64,000 nucleotides of DNA from G965199725 sp965199725 (GTDB taxonomy: Bacteria > Pseudomonadota > Gammaproteobacteria > Nitrosococcales > Methylophagaceae): the NCBI GenBank assembly GCA_965199725.1, contig OZ241321.1, forward strand, positions 1,240,001 through 1,304,000, given 5' to 3'. The position numbers and the translations under genes are program-made. Each line of letters begins with the position of its first letter. The stretch's first letter is position 1. This document shows, one piece after another, positions 10,101 to 18,305 of this stretch. The notes beneath the pieces are model-generated. The model was not told where the DNA came from and made no database searches. It was given only the letters and a program-made list of their open reading frames with translations.

Positions 10101-10636
10101 CGAATAATATCTGCCTCATTAGCAAATACTCGATCGCTAAGCATCGCCTCAAAAAATATTGAGAAGACAAGCATACCCAGTAAAATGGCAATAATCGTTG
10201 TTGCTTGCACAATACCGTTGGCGGCTGCCAATCTATTTTTGCCGGCTATTTCAGCGATATAACTGTACTTGGCAGATGAATAAAAAGCACTCTGAATGGC
10301 TAATGCAAATGTCATGGCAAACGCCAGTTCAAACCAGCCCAGGTAATAGAAGATAGTAATAAGCACGGTCAAATCAACAGCAACTATTGCTGCCCAGCGC
10401 ATTATACTGGGTTTTTTGTAGCGGTCAGCTAGTGCGCCAGATGGGCTGAGCAATAGGATAAAAGGCAATAATATTAGGGTATTAACAATTGCAGTCAGGA
10501 TAATCTGGGTTGTACCATCGTAGATTTTAAAAATAGTGTTCTGAATAATGATTTTATGGCCTAAATCAACAAAGGCATTTAAAAAAATCATCACAATAAA
10601 CGGAATAAATCCTGTTGTTCTGAATAGTGGATTCAT
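7184..10636 (-). CDS. aas: Fused lysophospholipid transporter / acyltransferase / acyl-ACP synthetase (LplT-Aas type)
   Basis: One 1150-aa polypeptide with three parts. Residues ~1-420 form an MFS-type transporter resembling LplT, which flips lysophospholipids across the inner membrane. Residues ~430-620 form a PlsC acyltransferase domain with the NHxxxxD motif (NHISWLDW, ~447-456) and FPEGS (~522). Residues ~640-1150 form an AMP-binding acyl-ACP synthetase with the P-loop-like FSSGSEGEPKG (~797), GYGVTETSP (~935) and YKTGDKGYLDEDG. In E. coli lplT and aas are two adjacent genes; here they are fused, as in some other proteobacteria. The expected role is recycling of lysophosphatidylethanolamine or lysophosphatidylglycerol at the inner membrane. 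It appears to be a single-gene unit with no clear ribosome-binding site. Confidence 0.9.
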   Translation of the reverse strand: MNPLFRTTGFIPFIVMIFLNAFVDLGHKIIIQNTIFKIYDGTTQIILTAIVNTLILLPFILLLSPSGALADRYKKPSIMRWAAIVAVDLTVLITIFYYLGWFELAFAMTFALAIQSAFYSSAKYSYIAEIAGKNRLAAANGIVQATTIIAILLGMLVFSIFFEAMLSDRVFANEADIIRLIAPIGWLLVLASLIELYAAFHVPDYKQPEATQPFDWQHYRKGQLLKNNLGLLVSDRTIWLSVVGLSIFWGLSQVVLATFPAYAKEILTINNTVIIQGLLACSGLGIITGSLFAGTVSDKYIEKGLIPLGASGIAITLYLLTHLTSHISLAINILAFGVFGGLFIVPLNSLIQFHARAYTLGRVIAGNNWLQHVVMASFLMVTVGFSLTNIHSKTLLNLLTLVALGGAVCTVYKLAKPLVRYMLKSIVLIRYRVITQGLNHIPSQGAVLMLGNHISWLDWAMVQIASSRPIHFVMSKQYYERWYLSWLLDLLGVIPIADKISRGALETVNQHLKEGHVVCLFPEGSISKNGQLGEFKRGFCHCINDVDGIIAPFYLHGLWGSHFSRASNHLKSLKRPNGLRRTIIVAFGKPLNMNTTASAVKNAVRDLSIDTWQHYVDTLPSLAKAWVRRAKQQGNANCLTDIQTNVTISRRKALTISLLFARRLSKQKGEQYVGLLLPTSSTALLLNMATFISGKTVINLNFTASIDSLRSVVKRSDIKTIYTARQFIQKLAKKGIVLDDLFICATPIYLEDIKDSITLYERCLCLFASCCLPTKLLLSLFDKPACDVPAIIVFSSGSEGEPKGIMLSQQNIMANIKQVSHVLDIRSNDIIVASLPVFHSFGMTITGLLPLIEGIPTICHPDPTDVLTIAKGINRYRATIFCGTSTLLRLFNKNGHIQPSMLASLRITISGAEKLNSEVRDSFSAKFNKIIYEGYGVTETSPATNVNMPDYPLSGNVMQIGNKQGTVGLPLPGTNVRIINHDTMAELATGEDGLILIGGPQVMQGYLKDPAKTAEAIVNIDGRRWYKTGDKGYLDEDGFLVIVDRYSRFAKTGGEMVSLGAVEAAISLVLPENVEILATTLPCAKKGEKIVLLYAGDITENLLEHCIRKTTITKLMTPALLIAVDYIPKLGSGKNDFGAARKMASLNLIA

Positions 10637-11129
10637 GTTTGTTGCTTTGTTTTAATCTTTATTGTTGCTATTGTTTATCCTGATTATAAGTGATTGTGAT
10701 TGTAATCAGTGGCATATTGGTAATTATTGCTCTACCTTAAGTATAAGTATCAGCAATATATGGACAAGATTGCCTTTCAATGAGTACATTATAGCAATAG
10801 ATAGTATTAAAATGGTTGTTGATGTTTGCGCTGTTTTTGCTTTAACTCGGGGCGGGTGCGGGCCCAGCCCGCGCGCTGGTAAATTGCCTTCCAAACACAT
10901 CAAAAATTGTTGACGATGCGGTTTGAGATTGTTGAGGCAGGTGAACCATTTAAGTACGAGCATATAAAAGTGGGCAAAATACAGAATTGATACTACTGGA
11001 ACAAGTAATTTTATTGTATGTCCATTTGATAGGCGCTTATGTCAACAAGAAATTTGTCTTGGCAGTCAAACCTAACTTTATTAGTTGCTTTAATTAGGGA
11101 CTCTGTTAAAAAACAACAGGCATATTGTA
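10637..11129. other. Gene-poor interval with a GC-rich hairpin
   Basis: About 490 bp between the divergently ending acyltransferase gene and trxB. The short open frames here lack ribosome-binding sites and family resemblance. The one structured element is an unusually GC-rich patch (~10848-10876) inside AT-rich DNA. It holds a perfect 6-bp stem, GCGGGC (10858-10863) and GCCCGC (10867-10872), separated by CCA. The 3' half (10920-11129) shows nothing recognisable. Confidence 0.5.
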
Positions 11130-12056
11130 CTAACACATTTCTAAAAAGCGCTCAGCATCAAGGGCAGCCATGCAGCCAGCACCGGCTGATGTTACTGCTT
11201 GACGGTAAATGGGATCGGACACATCGCCAGCGGCAAACACACCTGGCACACTAGTTTGTGTGCCTTTTTTAAGCACAATATAGCCATGCCCCATTTCAAG
11301 CTGACCAGCAAAAATATCAGTATTTGGGCGGTGACCAATGGCAATAAACACACCTTGCACATCAACCTCTTGCGTGGTGTTATCTAAATTATTTTTTACC
11401 CGTATTGCTGTTACACCAGTATCATTACCCAGCACCTCTTCTAATTCATTATGCCACAGGATATCCACATTAGTTTTGGCAAACAGTTGATTACTGAGAA
11501 TTTTCTCAGCACGGAATTTGTCTCGGCGATGAATAACTGTTACCTTGGCTGCGATGTTAGCAAGATATAGCGCTTCCTCAACAGCAGTATTACCGCCACC
11601 AATCACAGCAACAGGCTGATTTTTATAGAAAAATCCATCACAGGTTGCACAAGCAGATACCCCTTTTCCCTTAAAGGCTTCTTCAGAACTAAGACCAAGA
11701 TACATTGCTGATGCACCTGTTGCAATAATGAGCGCCTTGCACGTGTATTGACCAGCATCACCAATCAGGCAAAATGGGCGCTCATCAATATTAGCAGTGT
11801 GTATATGATCAAAAATAATCTCGGTACCAAAGCGCATCGCATGGCGCTGCATGCGCTGCATCAGTTCTGGACCTTGTACCCCCTTATCATCCCCAGGCCA
11901 GTTGTCTACACCCGTAGTTGTTGTTAGCTGACCACCTTGTTCAAGGCCAGTCACTAACACAGGATTTAATGCGGCGCGGGCAGCGTAAACAGCGGCAGTG
12001 TAGCCCGCTGGACCTGAACCAAGAATAATTAATCGACAATCCTTGCAGTCAGCCAT
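11130..12056 (-). CDS. trxB: Thioredoxin-disulfide reductase
   Basis: NADPH-dependent flavoprotein that keeps thioredoxin reduced in the cytoplasm. The 308-aa sequence has the FAD-binding GSGPAGYTAA near the N-terminus, the redox-active CATC, the NADPH-binding GGGNTAVEEAL followed by HRRDKFRA, and the C-terminal FAD motif AAGDVSD. The start is placed at 12056 because AAGGTGG sits 8 nt upstream and the protein then aligns with E. coli TrxB. The upstream in-frame start at 12089 would add 11 unlikely residues. It is divergent from ftsK across ~130 bp, as in other gammaproteobacteria, though the usual lrp gene between them is absent. Confidence 0.95.
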   Translation of the reverse strand: MADCKDCRLIILGSGPAGYTAAVYAARAALNPVLVTGLEQGGQLTTTTGVDNWPGDDKGVQGPELMQRMQRHAMRFGTEIIFDHIHTANIDERPFCLIGDAGQYTCKALIIATGASAMYLGLSSEEAFKGKGVSACATCDGFFYKNQPVAVIGGGNTAVEEALYLANIAAKVTVIHRRDKFRAEKILSNQLFAKTNVDILWHNELEEVLGNDTGVTAIRVKNNLDNTTQEVDVQGVFIAIGHRPNTDIFAGQLEMGHGYIVLKKGTQTSVPGVFAAGDVSDPIYRQAVTSAGAGCMAALDAERFLEMC

Positions 12057-12185
12057 AGCATCAACCACCTTGAATAGATAAGTGATCATGATAACCGTTA
12101 TAGTTCGCTTAAGTCAAAGATAGATCATTAATAAAGTTATGCTAAAATGAAACACCTTTAATCTAATGTTCAGACTTTAACTGTA

Positions 12186-14489
12186 TTGGCACAAGCAACA
12201 CGTATTCCTAATAAAAATAAGCAGCGCAAAGCATTTAGTTCGGTCAACCTTCGTTTGCGTGAAGCAATATTAATTGTTGCTTTGGCATTAGCCTGTTATC
12301 TACTTTTAGCATTAGTAAGTTATCAACCTACAGATCCTGGCTGGTCAACAACCGGAATGGGAGATACTGTCATTAACCGTGGTGGTATCGTTGGCGCATG
12401 GTTGGCTGATGCATTGTTATACATCTTTGGATTATCTGCCTATCTTTCTCCTGCCATGCTAGTCGTAATTGTCTGGTTATTATTTAGCTGGGGTAGAAAG
12501 ACATATGCTGATAGTGTTGTTTATTTCTGGATATTAAGAATCATTGGTCTATTGATGATATTGGTTGCCACCAGCGGTATGGCAACATTTAACTTAAGCA
12601 CCTATGTTGGACAACTTCCTAATGGCTTAGGTGGTGCGTTGGGTAAAGTAGTAGGCAATGGGTTTATTGCCGTGTTCGGTATATCAGGGTCTGGTTTATT
12701 GTTCTTTGCTATGCTCTTGGCCGGGGCAACCTTATTTTTAGGCTTGTCGTGGTTAATGGTGATTGATTGGCTGGGTGCCTTTGCCATGAGAGTGATTGCA
12801 TTTATTTCTTGCTTAATTCGTGATCTTAATTATCGGTTGGTCGTCAGCCATATTAAACAACAGCGAGAGACCACTTTTCGTGAAAAGAACAAAAAAAATC
12901 TATTGCGTGACGAGATTCATATAGCCCCTGTAGCTGATGAGCCAATTCAGAGCAAGCGAGAACAACAGGAACGGCAAGTACCTCTGTTTAAGGTAGGTGA
13001 AGAAAGAAGATTGCCTACATTGTTGCTGTTAGATAAGCCTGACAACATTCATGCCGGCTATAGCGAAGAAGTGTTACAGGCATTATCCCGTCAGGTTGAG
13101 CTTAAACTGAAAGATTTCAATGTTGATGTACAGGTGGTTGAGGTACAACCAGGCCCGGTAGTGACAAGATTTGGATTGAATCTGGCACCAGGCATAAGAG
13201 TTAGCCGTATTTCCGGTTTGGCTAAAGATTTGGCACGCGCTTTATCGGTTAGTAGTGTGCGTATTGTTGAGGTTATTCCAGGCAAGCCAGTGGTGGGACT
13301 GGAAATTCCCAATGAAGTCAGAGAAATTGTACGTTTGCGTGAAATATTAGGCGCGCCAGTTTATGAAGAAAGTAAATCGTTGCTTATGATGGCAATAGGT
13401 AAAGGTGTTTCTGGACATCCGGTTGCTGTTGATCTGGAAAAAATGCCTCATTTACTGGCAGCAGGGACGACCGGATCAGGTAAATCCGTTGCTTTGAATG
13501 CGATGATTTTAAGCTTGCTGTATAAAGCAACACCCGAACAGGTACGTATGATAATGATTGATCCTAAAATGCTGGAGCTATCAGTTTATGAGGATATTCC
13601 GCATTTATTGACACCCGTGGTCACTGACATGAAGGAAGCCGCTAACGCCCTACGTTGGTGTGTTACAGAAATGGAACGACGCTATCAACTGATGGCGACA
13701 ATGGGTGTTAGGCATATCAGTGGTTACAATAAAACAATAAAACAAGCACTTGATAGCGGTGAGCCGATTATTGATTCAGCCTTTGAATTAATTGATGGTC
13801 AGCCAGCGCAAACATTAACTAACTTACCTTTTGTTGTTGTAATTATTGATGAGCTTGCTGATATGATGATGGTGGTAGGCAAGCAGGTTGAAGAGATGAT
13901 TGCACGTTTGGCACAAAAAGCACGGGCATCTGGTATTCATCTTATTTTAGCAACACAGCGCCCATCAGTTGATGTAATTACCGGTCTTATCAAAGCTAAT
14001 ATTCCGACACGCATGGCTTTTCAAGTGTCATCACGTGTGGATTCGCGTACTGTGTTGGATCAGATGGGTGCTGAGCAATTATTGGGTCAGGGAGATATGC
14101 TATATCTGCCACCAGGATCAAGTCTGCCAGAGCGGGTTCACGGTGCGTTTGTTGATGATCGTGAAGTGCATCGTGTTGTTGAGCACTTAAAACAACATGC
14201 TCGACCTGATTATCTTGATGGAATAACTGAGGGCCCAGCCACTGATGATGCTGGCATGACTACAACCGATAGTAGTGATGGCGAACAGGATACTTTATAT
14301 GATACAGCAGTTAAGATTGTGACAGAAACACGACGTGCTTCAGTATCAAGCATCCAGCGGCGGTTGAAAATTGGTTATAATCGTGCTGCGCGCATTGTTG
14401 AGGCAATGGAGAATGCAGGCATAGTTTCAGCGATGCAGGTCAATGGTAGTCGCGAAGTATTGGCGCCGTCGCCTGTAGACGATAAATAG
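12186..14489 (+). CDS. ftsK: DNA translocase FtsK
   Basis: Septum-anchored DNA pump for chromosome dimer resolution. The 767-aa protein has an N-terminal region with four membrane segments (~25-185) and a very short linker (~210-270; E. coli has over 600 residues here). The motor has Walker A TTGSGKS near residue 430 and Walker B IIDELADMMM near 550. A C-terminal winged-helix gamma domain (~700-765, including RRLKIGYNRAARIVE) reads KOPS sites and contacts XerD. The start codon is TTG at 12186 with no strong Shine-Dalgarno; no better start exists nearby. lolA follows 36 bp later. The short linker is common outside the enterobacteria. Confidence 0.94.
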   Translation: MAQATRIPNKNKQRKAFSSVNLRLREAILIVALALACYLLLALVSYQPTDPGWSTTGMGDTVINRGGIVGAWLADALLYIFGLSAYLSPAMLVVIVWLLFSWGRKTYADSVVYFWILRIIGLLMILVATSGMATFNLSTYVGQLPNGLGGALGKVVGNGFIAVFGISGSGLLFFAMLLAGATLFLGLSWLMVIDWLGAFAMRVIAFISCLIRDLNYRLVVSHIKQQRETTFREKNKKNLLRDEIHIAPVADEPIQSKREQQERQVPLFKVGEERRLPTLLLLDKPDNIHAGYSEEVLQALSRQVELKLKDFNVDVQVVEVQPGPVVTRFGLNLAPGIRVSRISGLAKDLARALSVSSVRIVEVIPGKPVVGLEIPNEVREIVRLREILGAPVYEESKSLLMMAIGKGVSGHPVAVDLEKMPHLLAAGTTGSGKSVALNAMILSLLYKATPEQVRMIMIDPKMLELSVYEDIPHLLTPVVTDMKEAANALRWCVTEMERRYQLMATMGVRHISGYNKTIKQALDSGEPIIDSAFELIDGQPAQTLTNLPFVVVIIDELADMMMVVGKQVEEMIARLAQKARASGIHLILATQRPSVDVITGLIKANIPTRMAFQVSSRVDSRTVLDQMGAEQLLGQGDMLYLPPGSSLPERVHGAFVDDREVHRVVEHLKQHARPDYLDGITEGPATDDAGMTTTDSSDGEQDTLYDTAVKIVTETRRASVSSIQRRLKIGYNRAARIVEAMENAGIVSAMQVNGSREVLAPSPVDDK

Positions 14490-14525
14490 CTAATCAACCA
14501 TGCTGTTGTCAAGATTGATTAATTA

Positions 14526-15182
14526 ATGCGGATGGATAGTAGTCGGATGGGTGTGTTATGGGGTCAATATATCTTGATTATAGCATTGTATTTGCCGTTT
14601 TGTACGTTGGCAAATGAGTCTGCAACAGAAAAATTAATCGATTTTATTCAGACAGTTAACACTTTTAAGGCAAGATTTAGCCAGACTGTGGTTGATGAAG
14701 AAGGTAATATCATAGAAAAAGCTGATGGTTTATTTATGTTAAGTCGTCCAGGTCAATTCAGATGGGATTATAACGCGCCTTACAGGCAGCATATCGTAGC
14801 TGACGGCGAGCGCATCTGGTTTTATGATGTTGCTCTGGATCAGGTCACTGTATCCTCACAGTCAGCAATGTTAGCGAATACTCCAGCAACGTTGTTATCA
14901 GGCGAGCGCGTGCCTGAAGACGTTTATTTATTTACCGATCTGCCATCTCAAAACGGTTTGTTGCAAGTAACATTAACACCCAAAGCGGTCGATACTGAAT
15001 TTCAAACTATTGATCTTGTCTTTAGCAGTGAGGGATTGAAGCAACTGGTGATGAAAGACAGGTTTGATACACGCACCATACTGGTCTTTAGTCAGACTTT
15101 GATAAATGCAGCATTGGCAGATGATGTGTTTGTATTCTCGCCACCAGAAGGCGTTGATGTTATAGGTGAAACAGGTTTATGA
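14526..15182 (+). CDS. lolA: Outer-membrane lipoprotein carrier protein LolA
   Basis: Periplasmic chaperone that takes lipoproteins from LolCDE at the inner membrane to LolB at the outer membrane. The 218-aa precursor has a signal peptide ending near CTLA-NES (~residues 27-30). The mature part shows the family pattern: TFKARFSQTVVDEEGN, GLFMLSRPGQFRWDYNAPY and a DGERIWFYD strand. An alternative start at ATG 14547 would shorten the n-region without changing the mature protein; no clear ribosome-binding site decides between them. Its stop overlaps the rarA start by 4 nt. The order ftsK-lolA-rarA is conserved. Confidence 0.93.
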   Translation: MRMDSSRMGVLWGQYILIIALYLPFCTLANESATEKLIDFIQTVNTFKARFSQTVVDEEGNIIEKADGLFMLSRPGQFRWDYNAPYRQHIVADGERIWFYDVALDQVTVSSQSAMLANTPATLLSGERVPEDVYLFTDLPSQNGLLQVTLTPKAVDTEFQTIDLVFSSEGLKQLVMKDRFDTRTILVFSQTLINAALADDVFVFSPPEGVDVIGETGL

Positions 15183-16510
15183 GCTTGTTTATTAACGCTG
15201 ATCATAACGTGCGTTGTCCGCCGCTTGCTGATAGAATGCGTCCAACATCACTGAATGACTATATTGGTCAAAAACATTTATTAGCCGAAGGCAAGCCACT
15301 GCAACAGGCTATTGTCTCTGGTTCACCGCATTCAATGATTTTATGGGGCGCGCCAGGAACAGGTAAAACAACGCTAGGAAAATTAATCGCTGGTTATTGT
15401 GATATGGAATTTATCACCATTTCGGCGGTACTCGCTGGGGTGAAAGATATACGTGCTGCTGTTGATAGAGCATGGCACTTACATAAAGAGCAGCATCGGG
15501 GTACGCTATTATTTGTTGATGAGGTACACCGTTTCAGTAAATCACAGCAAGATGCGTTTTTACCCCATATAGAGGATGGTACGTTTGTGTTTATTGGGGC
15601 CACTACTGAGAACCCGTCTTTTGAGCTTAATAATGCGTTGTTATCACGTGCACGTGTGTATGTGCTGGAGACGCTTGAAATTGACGATTTGGGCGAAATT
15701 GTTGATCGGGCAATGACTGATAGTGTGAGAGGTTTTGGTGGCAAAGATATAAGCCTTCCTGATAAGTTACGCGACGATCTTGTACAAGCCGCTGATGGTG
15801 ATGGCAGGCGAGTATTAAATTTATTGGAAATTGCCGTAGCGCTAGCTGAAACTAAAGGCGAACAGACGATTACCGAGCATGATTTAGCAGACATTATTTC
15901 AGGCGCACAGCGCCGTTTTGATAAAGGTGGCGAGGCCTTTTATGATCAAATATCAGCGCTACATAAATCGGTCAGAGGTTCAGCGCCAGATGGTGCTTTA
16001 TATTGGTTATGTCGTATGTTGGATGGCGGATGCGATCCAGTGTATTTATTGCGCAGAGTTGTGCGCATGGCATCAGAGGACATTGGCAATGCCGATCCTC
16101 GCGGCCTGCGAATTGCACTAGATGCGTGGGACACCTTTGAAAGATTAGGCTCACCAGAGGGTGAACTTGCGATTGCGCAGGCTGTTATTTACTTGGCGTG
16201 TGCGCCCAAAAGCAACGCCGTATATACTGCATTTAATCAGGCAATGCATGATGTGCGCACGCAGGGTTCAGCACCCGTTCCTTTACATTTACGCAATGCA
16301 CCAACCAAACTTACGACAGACTTAGGTTATGGCAAGCAATATCGTTATGCCCATGATGAGCCAGATGGCTACGCAGAAGGGGAGAATTATTTTCCTGATA
16401 ATAATGCACCGCCACCACAATATTATCAGCCAGTTAACCGGGGACTAGAGATTAAAATTGCTGAAAAACTAATGCAGTTAAAGAGACTGGATCGTAAAGC
16501 TGACAAATAG
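15179..16510 (+). CDS. rarA: Replication-associated recombination ATPase RarA (MgsA)
   Basis: AAA+ clamp-loader-like ATPase acting at stalled replication forks. The 443-aa length is normal. The N-terminal segment PPLADRMRPTSLNDYIGQ is typical of the family, with Walker A GAPGTGKTT (~57-65) and Walker B LLFVDEVHRF (~110-119). Next come the sensor-1 region (GATTENPSF), the conserved RRVVRMASEDIGNADPR stretch, and the C-terminal tetramerisation domain including KSNAVYTAF. It is translationally coupled to lolA (ATGA overlap) and converges with rsmJ. Confidence 0.95.
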   Translation: MSLFINADHNVRCPPLADRMRPTSLNDYIGQKHLLAEGKPLQQAIVSGSPHSMILWGAPGTGKTTLGKLIAGYCDMEFITISAVLAGVKDIRAAVDRAWHLHKEQHRGTLLFVDEVHRFSKSQQDAFLPHIEDGTFVFIGATTENPSFELNNALLSRARVYVLETLEIDDLGEIVDRAMTDSVRGFGGKDISLPDKLRDDLVQAADGDGRRVLNLLEIAVALAETKGEQTITEHDLADIISGAQRRFDKGGEAFYDQISALHKSVRGSAPDGALYWLCRMLDGGCDPVYLLRRVVRMASEDIGNADPRGLRIALDAWDTFERLGSPEGELAIAQAVIYLACAPKSNAVYTAFNQAMHDVRTQGSAPVPLHLRNAPTKLTTDLGYGKQYRYAHDEPDGYAEGENYFPDNNAPPPQYYQPVNRGLEIKIAEKLMQLKRLDRKADK

Positions 16511-16539
16511 CTTATTAACTAAAGTGAAGTGAGCCCTTA

Positions 16540-17328
16540 CTAATTTGTTGGTATGGTATGTTTTTGTTTAATAGTTGGATAAATGTCGTAGCGGGTATTT
16601 TTACTTTTGATACTGGCAGATGGTGCTTTTCCATCAATGAATGGCGCTGATTGAGGACGCTTGACCACTACTTTTTTTAAGGCTGTCTGTCTGGCAGTGG
16701 CAAGTAGCGTTCCGCTATCATCGTCCTTGCCTGCTAACTTACGCAACAGGCGCATCTCTTTTTTCACCAGTGCTGACTTGGCTCGTGCTGGATACATCGG
16801 ATCCAAATAAATTACATCCGCCCATTGCTGTTTTACCAGATTGGTTAAATAGTCAATAGCATCACTTTTAACAAGTGACATGCGCTGTATAACATCAGAA
16901 ATCGCATGATTATTTCTGGCACGTTGGAGCGCATCATCAATGAGTGCAGCCATTAATGGGTTGCGTTCTATTAACACGACTTGGCAGCCTAAATTTGCTA
17001 GTACAAAGGCATCGCGGGCAAAACCAGCGGTGGCGTCAATGACAGTAGGTACAGCATTTTTTGAGCCAATCGCTTTTGCTAGAGGCTGCTGGCTTAGGGT
17101 GCCGCCAAATTCTCTGCGATAGGCGTTTCTGCCGCTGGTGAAGTCAATAAAGGCTGGGCCGCCCAAATCGGCGGCGCGTATTTCAATACGGTGTTCGGTG
17201 ACAACAAGCTGAGGGTGTTTTTCATCTAACGGTAACAGCGGCAATTTCAGCGCATCAGCTAATGTTGCCGCTGATGATAGTAATACGTTAGTATCAGCGC
17301 TGATAGATAAGGGAGACTGATAATTCAA
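16540..17328 (-). CDS. rsmJ: 16S rRNA m2G1516 methyltransferase RsmJ
   Basis: SAM-dependent methyltransferase modifying guanine 1516 of 16S rRNA. The 262-aa sequence has the SAM-binding motif IDATAGFARDAFVLA followed by LIERNPLMAAL, the catalytic-loop-like VIYLDPMYPAR, and the late KKVVVKRPQSAP segment characteristic of RsmJ (YhiQ). It is the last gene of a three-gene reverse-strand unit. Its start overlaps the stop of the beta-propeller gene by 4 nt (ATGA), so the two are probably translationally coupled, although their functions are unrelated. It converges with rarA. Confidence 0.92.
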   Translation of the reverse strand: MNYQSPLSISADTNVLLSSAATLADALKLPLLPLDEKHPQLVVTEHRIEIRAADLGGPAFIDFTSGRNAYRREFGGTLSQQPLAKAIGSKNAVPTVIDATAGFARDAFVLANLGCQVVLIERNPLMAALIDDALQRARNNHAISDVIQRMSLVKSDAIDYLTNLVKQQWADVIYLDPMYPARAKSALVKKEMRLLRKLAGKDDDSGTLLATARQTALKKVVVKRPQSAPFIDGKAPSASIKSKNTRYDIYPTIKQKHTIPTN

Positions 17329-18305
17329 TGAATAAATCGCCCAAAGGCGCGACTGCCTTTGCCAGTCGTGATCGTGTTGACTACCTGCTGCTTTATTGTG
17401 TCAATAATAGATACAGAACCATCTCCCCAGTTGGCAACATAGACAAACATGCCGTCTGCGGTGATATCAATGCCTTCAGGCGTATCGCCTACATTAATAG
17501 TATTGATGGGTGTATGACTTTTTGTTGCAATCACTGACACGGTATTGTCATCCTGATTAGTCACAAACAGGTGCTGACCATCAGGGCTGACAATGCCGCA
17601 GTATGGCCATTGGCCAACATTGATTGTATGGGTTACTTGTGCGCGTCTGGTATCAATCACACTCACACTACCTGCCTGCACGTTAACACTGTAAAGAACA
17701 TTACCATCAGGAGATAAAGCCAATCCAAAGGGAGCATTACCAACAGTAATAGTATGTAAAATTTGCTCTGATGTGGTATCAATAATCATCACAGTATTGT
17801 CGTCACGATTAGCAACATAGAGACGCTGGCGATTATCATCAATTACGATACCGGCTGGCGATTTTCCTACATCAATGATGCTTATTATACTGACCGGTTT
17901 GTCAGCAATAACCTTGATCTTATGCTGATACCAGTCAGCGACATAAACTTTAGAGCCGTTACCATTACTTACAATGCCGACCGGGCTACCGCCAACGACA
18001 ATATGCTTGTCTATGGTCATTCTATCTGCTGTTAACAGGGCAACATACTGTCCTTCAGAGTGACTGATAAAGGCACGCTTTCCTTGTCGGTCAATAGCAA
18101 CGCCTACGGGCCTGTTGCCAGTGGGGATTGTATGAATTACCCGTTGATTTTCAGTGTCAATTACGCTGATACTGTTATCTAACTGGTTAGTAATAAAAGC
18201 ATAAGATGGTTCGTCACTGTAGCTGGGGAGCACCCATAGGCAGGCAATAAAAAAAGCGACCCCGCAGAATTGTTTTTTTACTGAACCGGTATGATGTAGC
18301 TGCAT
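17325..18305 (-). CDS. Exported YVTN-type beta-propeller protein
   Basis: A 326-aa protein with a signal peptide (~residues 1-31, ending SYSDE) and about seven repeats of ~42 residues. The repeats share a core of the type LYVANRDDNTVMIIDT plus TIxVGxxPxGI, the YVTN/NHL-like blade signature. It probably folds as a seven-bladed periplasmic propeller. Related proteins often sit in PQQ-dependent alcohol or methanol oxidation loci, but no dehydrogenase lies in this window. It starts directly after the stop codon of the MxaD-like gene (no gap) and overlaps rsmJ by 4 nt, so the three form one operon. The exact role is unknown. Confidence 0.85.
   Translation of the reverse strand: MQLHHTGSVKKQFCGVAFFIACLWVLPSYSDEPSYAFITNQLDNSISVIDTENQRVIHTIPTGNRPVGVAIDRQGKRAFISHSEGQYVALLTADRMTIDKHIVVGGSPVGIVSNGNGSKVYVADWYQHKIKVIADKPVSIISIIDVGKSPAGIVIDDNRQRLYVANRDDNTVMIIDTTSEQILHTITVGNAPFGLALSPDGNVLYSVNVQAGSVSVIDTRRAQVTHTINVGQWPYCGIVSPDGQHLFVTNQDDNTVSVIATKSHTPINTINVGDTPEGIDITADGMFVYVANWGDGSVSIIDTIKQQVVNTITTGKGSRAFGRFIH

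Noticed and set aside
10724..10963. 79-aa reverse open frame covering the GC-rich patch
   Set aside because: Low-complexity hydrophobic C-terminus, no ribosome-binding site and no recognisable motif; kept only as a structural observation.
15394..15894. 166-aa open frame antisense to rarA
   Set aside because: Shadow of the conserved AAA+ gene; Ser/Thr-rich composition typical of antisense readings.
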